Shown here piece after piece: positions 63,786-64,000 of a stretch of 64,000 nt of DNA. Origin of the DNA: Amorphochlora amoebiformis (Eukaryota > Cercozoa > Chlorarachniophyceae); the NCBI GenBank assembly GCA_054601695.1, contig BAAHQB010000043.1, positions 62,001 to 126,000 on the forward strand, given 5' to 3'. A program made the position numbers and the translations under genes. Position 1 is the first letter of the stretch. The number at the start of each line of letters is the position of its first letter. The notes beneath the pieces were generated by a model that saw only the letters and a program-made list of their open reading frames with translations, was not told where the DNA came from and searched no databases.

Positions 63786-63881
63786 AAGTACCATCTGCAA
63801 CTGTAAGTCCGCAAGTTGAGCCAGGGTGGTAATATATATATATATATATATGTATATATTATAGATATATGTATAATATAT

Positions 63882-63912
<31 letters not shown>

Positions 63913-64000
63913 AGTACACATATATATATATATATTTATATATATATATATATATGTTAAGTACCATCTGAAACTGTAAGTCCGCAAGTTGAGCCAGGGT
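62183..64000 (-). CDS. 3' part of an unrecognised gene, truncated by the window edge
   Basis: Minus-strand exons: 64000-63965 (partial, [12 protein letters not shown]), 63188-63144 ([15 protein letters not shown]), 62788-62663 ([20 protein letters not shown], continuing to ASGQNQ) and a last exon 62224-62183 ([13 protein letters not shown], stop TAG). All joins are phase 0; 82 residues are visible. The mainly helical, Leu-rich sequence suggests a helical-repeat or tethering-complex protein, but no family is recognised. The donor after 62663 is formed by a telomere-like array (gttagggttaggg). Partial copies of exon edges lie at about 63306-63350, 63631-63675 and 63792-63830. Confidence 0.68.
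62631..62662. repeat. Five CCCTAA units at a splice donor
   Basis: A perfect CCCTAA array abuts the exon 62788-62663. In gene sense the intron starts gttagggttaggg, so the array itself provides the GT donor. Confidence 0.85.

Overview
The window is nuclear DNA of an intron-rich unicellular eukaryote. The evidence is split genes with GT-AG introns of about 55 bp to over 2 kb, internal TTAGGG/CCCTAA arrays, mitochondrial, ER and plasma-membrane type targeting signals, and eukaryotic families (C-CAP, CARNMT1-like methyltransferase, FKBP, cyclophilin). The lineage cannot be fixed from sequence alone. A SohB-type S49 peptidase and a DUF3179 protein would fit a protist that carries bacterium-derived genes. 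More than half of the DNA is (TA)n microsatellite. These tracts generate very many spurious Tyr/Ile open frames; the real coding sequence sits in short exons of 20 to 340 bp, which I assembled by matching splice phase and protein-family order.

Layout, left to right: a DUF3179 membrane protein (-, about 2.1-6.8 kb); a mitochondrial EF-hand protein (+, 7.0-9.3 kb); a permuted-papain (YiiX/C92-like) protein with an N-myristoylation start (-, 10.1-11.1 kb); a small unrecognised protein (+, 11.4-13.3 kb); a carnosine-N-methyltransferase-like gene (+, 13.5-22.8 kb); a gene with a C-CAP-like C-terminal domain (-, 24.2-28.6 kb or further); an unrecognised small gene (-, about 30.8-31.5 kb); a Rieske [2Fe-2S] protein (-, 32.4-36.0 kb); an ER-type FKBP with a TM anchor and a KKxx tail (+, 36.1-38.7 kb); a long SohB-like S49 peptidase gene (-, 39.8-53.1 kb, about 20 exons); a membrane-anchored cyclophilin (+, 53.5 to about 58.5 kb or further); and the 3' part of an unrecognised gene (-, 62.2 kb to the right edge). 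Neighbours mostly alternate strand, giving four short divergent promoter regions and four convergent spacers. No shared pathway links the genes; they look like a random slice of housekeeping genes.

The most striking feature is structural. In at least eighteen places a fragment of an exon edge (its 5' end with the acceptor, or its 3' end with the donor) is repeated one to six times in the flanking intron, separated by (TA)n. Partial copies of 5' edges always lie upstream of the complete exon, and copies of 3' edges always lie downstream, so the full exon stays usable among decoy splice sites. In one SohB exon the same process appears to have destroyed the central copy. All coordinates inside long TA tracts depend on assembly quality.
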